6,533 bases of DNA from Candidatus Aminicenantes bacterium UBA4820 (lineage in GTDB: Bacteria; Acidobacteriota; UBA4820), in assembly GCA_002402325.1 (NCBI GenBank), contig DHFQ01000138.1, positions 1-6,533 of the forward strand. The letters are read 5' to 3'. This document shows positions 6,405 through 6,533 of this stretch, piece after piece. The notes under the pieces are model-generated. The model worked only from the letters and a program-made list of their open reading frames with translations, was not told the DNA's origin and made no database searches. Each line of letters starts with the position of its first letter. Within the stretch, counting starts at the first letter, position 1. A program made the translations under genes and the position numbers.

Positions 6405-6447
6405 CCCTTCGCCACAATCCAAAATCCGACATTGCTATAAAGCCTTG

Positions 6448-6461
6448 TTATCAAAAGATAA
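6448..6461. repeat. short AT-rich palindrome upstream of the promoter
   Basis: TTATC-AAAA-GATAA is a perfect 5-bp inverted repeat. It lies inside a wider one, TGCTAT (6433-6438) and ATAGCA (6461-6466), with a 22-base spacer. On the minus strand it touches a second, weaker promoter-like pair (TTTGAT at 6485-6480 and TATTAT at 6463-6458, 16-bp spacing). It could be a protein-binding site or a chance palindrome. Confidence 0.25.
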
Positions 6462-6493
6462 TAGCAGTAGGAATTTAACATCAAACCGAGAAT

Positions 6494-6506
6494 CACCTAT
6501 CAGGTG
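6494..6506. repeat. perfect 5-bp hairpin CACCT-ATC-AGGTG
   Basis: A perfect inverted repeat with a 3-base loop in the upstream intergenic region. On the minus strand it follows a T-tract and is not itself followed by one, so it does not look like an intrinsic terminator by itself. No function can be assigned. Confidence 0.3.
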
Positions 6507-6512
6507 GGAGAC

Positions 6513-6533
6513 AAAAAAAGGGATGGTAGGGAA
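6513..6533 (-). terminator. possible 3' part of an upstream gene's terminator
   Basis: At the window edge the minus strand reads CCTACCATCCC followed by seven T residues. A C-rich arm followed directly by a T-tract is what the second half of an intrinsic terminator looks like. The matching G-rich arm would have to lie beyond the window, so this is only a suggestion that another minus-strand gene ends just outside. Confidence 0.25.

Noticed and set aside
1..6533. Mobile element, CRISPR array or phage-derived system
   Set aside because: No transposase, integrase, regularly spaced repeats or phage genes are visible. The tRNA 3' end shows no duplicated attachment sequence within the window.

Overview
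This is a compact, AT-rich bacterial segment in which every supportable gene lies on the minus strand, so it reads from right to left. Its core is an HrcA-type heat-shock operon, hrcA-grpE-dnaK-dnaJ. Two further genes follow in the same tightly packed unit: a YbgF/CpoB-like tetratricopeptide lipoprotein and an APH-family small-molecule kinase most like the cell-wall sugar kinase AmgK. A separate tRNA-Arg(UCU) gene closes the window on the left. The DnaK carries the N-domain insertion typical of Gram-negative (two-membrane) bacteria, and the lipoprotein belongs to an outer-membrane-associated family, so a diderm host is likely. The phylum cannot be resolved from the sequence.

Layout in the direction of transcription. 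Positions 6533-6405 form an upstream non-coding region with a T-tract that may be the tail of a neighbouring gene's terminator, a short hairpin and an AT-rich palindrome. A strong sigma70-type promoter (TTGACG, 17 bp, TAATTT) lies at 6404-6376. An imperfect 10-9-10 inverted repeat brackets its -10 box. hrcA starts at 6356, only about a dozen bases after the predicted transcription start. grpE overlaps the end of hrcA; dnaK follows after 12 bases; dnaJ overlaps dnaK by 4 bases (ATGA); the lipoprotein gene begins 1 base after the dnaJ stop; the kinase gene overlaps or abuts the lipoprotein stop (TGATGATG). A weak hairpin followed by six T residues (175-144) could end the operon. The tRNA-Arg gene then has its own extended -10 promoter.

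How the genes fit together: DnaK, DnaJ and GrpE form the Hsp70 folding machine (chaperone, J-domain co-chaperone, nucleotide exchange factor), and HrcA is the expected repressor of the unit. The last two genes suggest envelope maintenance or muropeptide sugar recycling under the same control. The most interesting point is that no CIRCE operator (the usual HrcA site) is visible, while the recognition helix of this HrcA departs from the family consensus at normally conserved positions. Together with the odd inverted repeat over the promoter, this suggests an altered HrcA-operator pair. No mobile element, CRISPR array or defence system is present.
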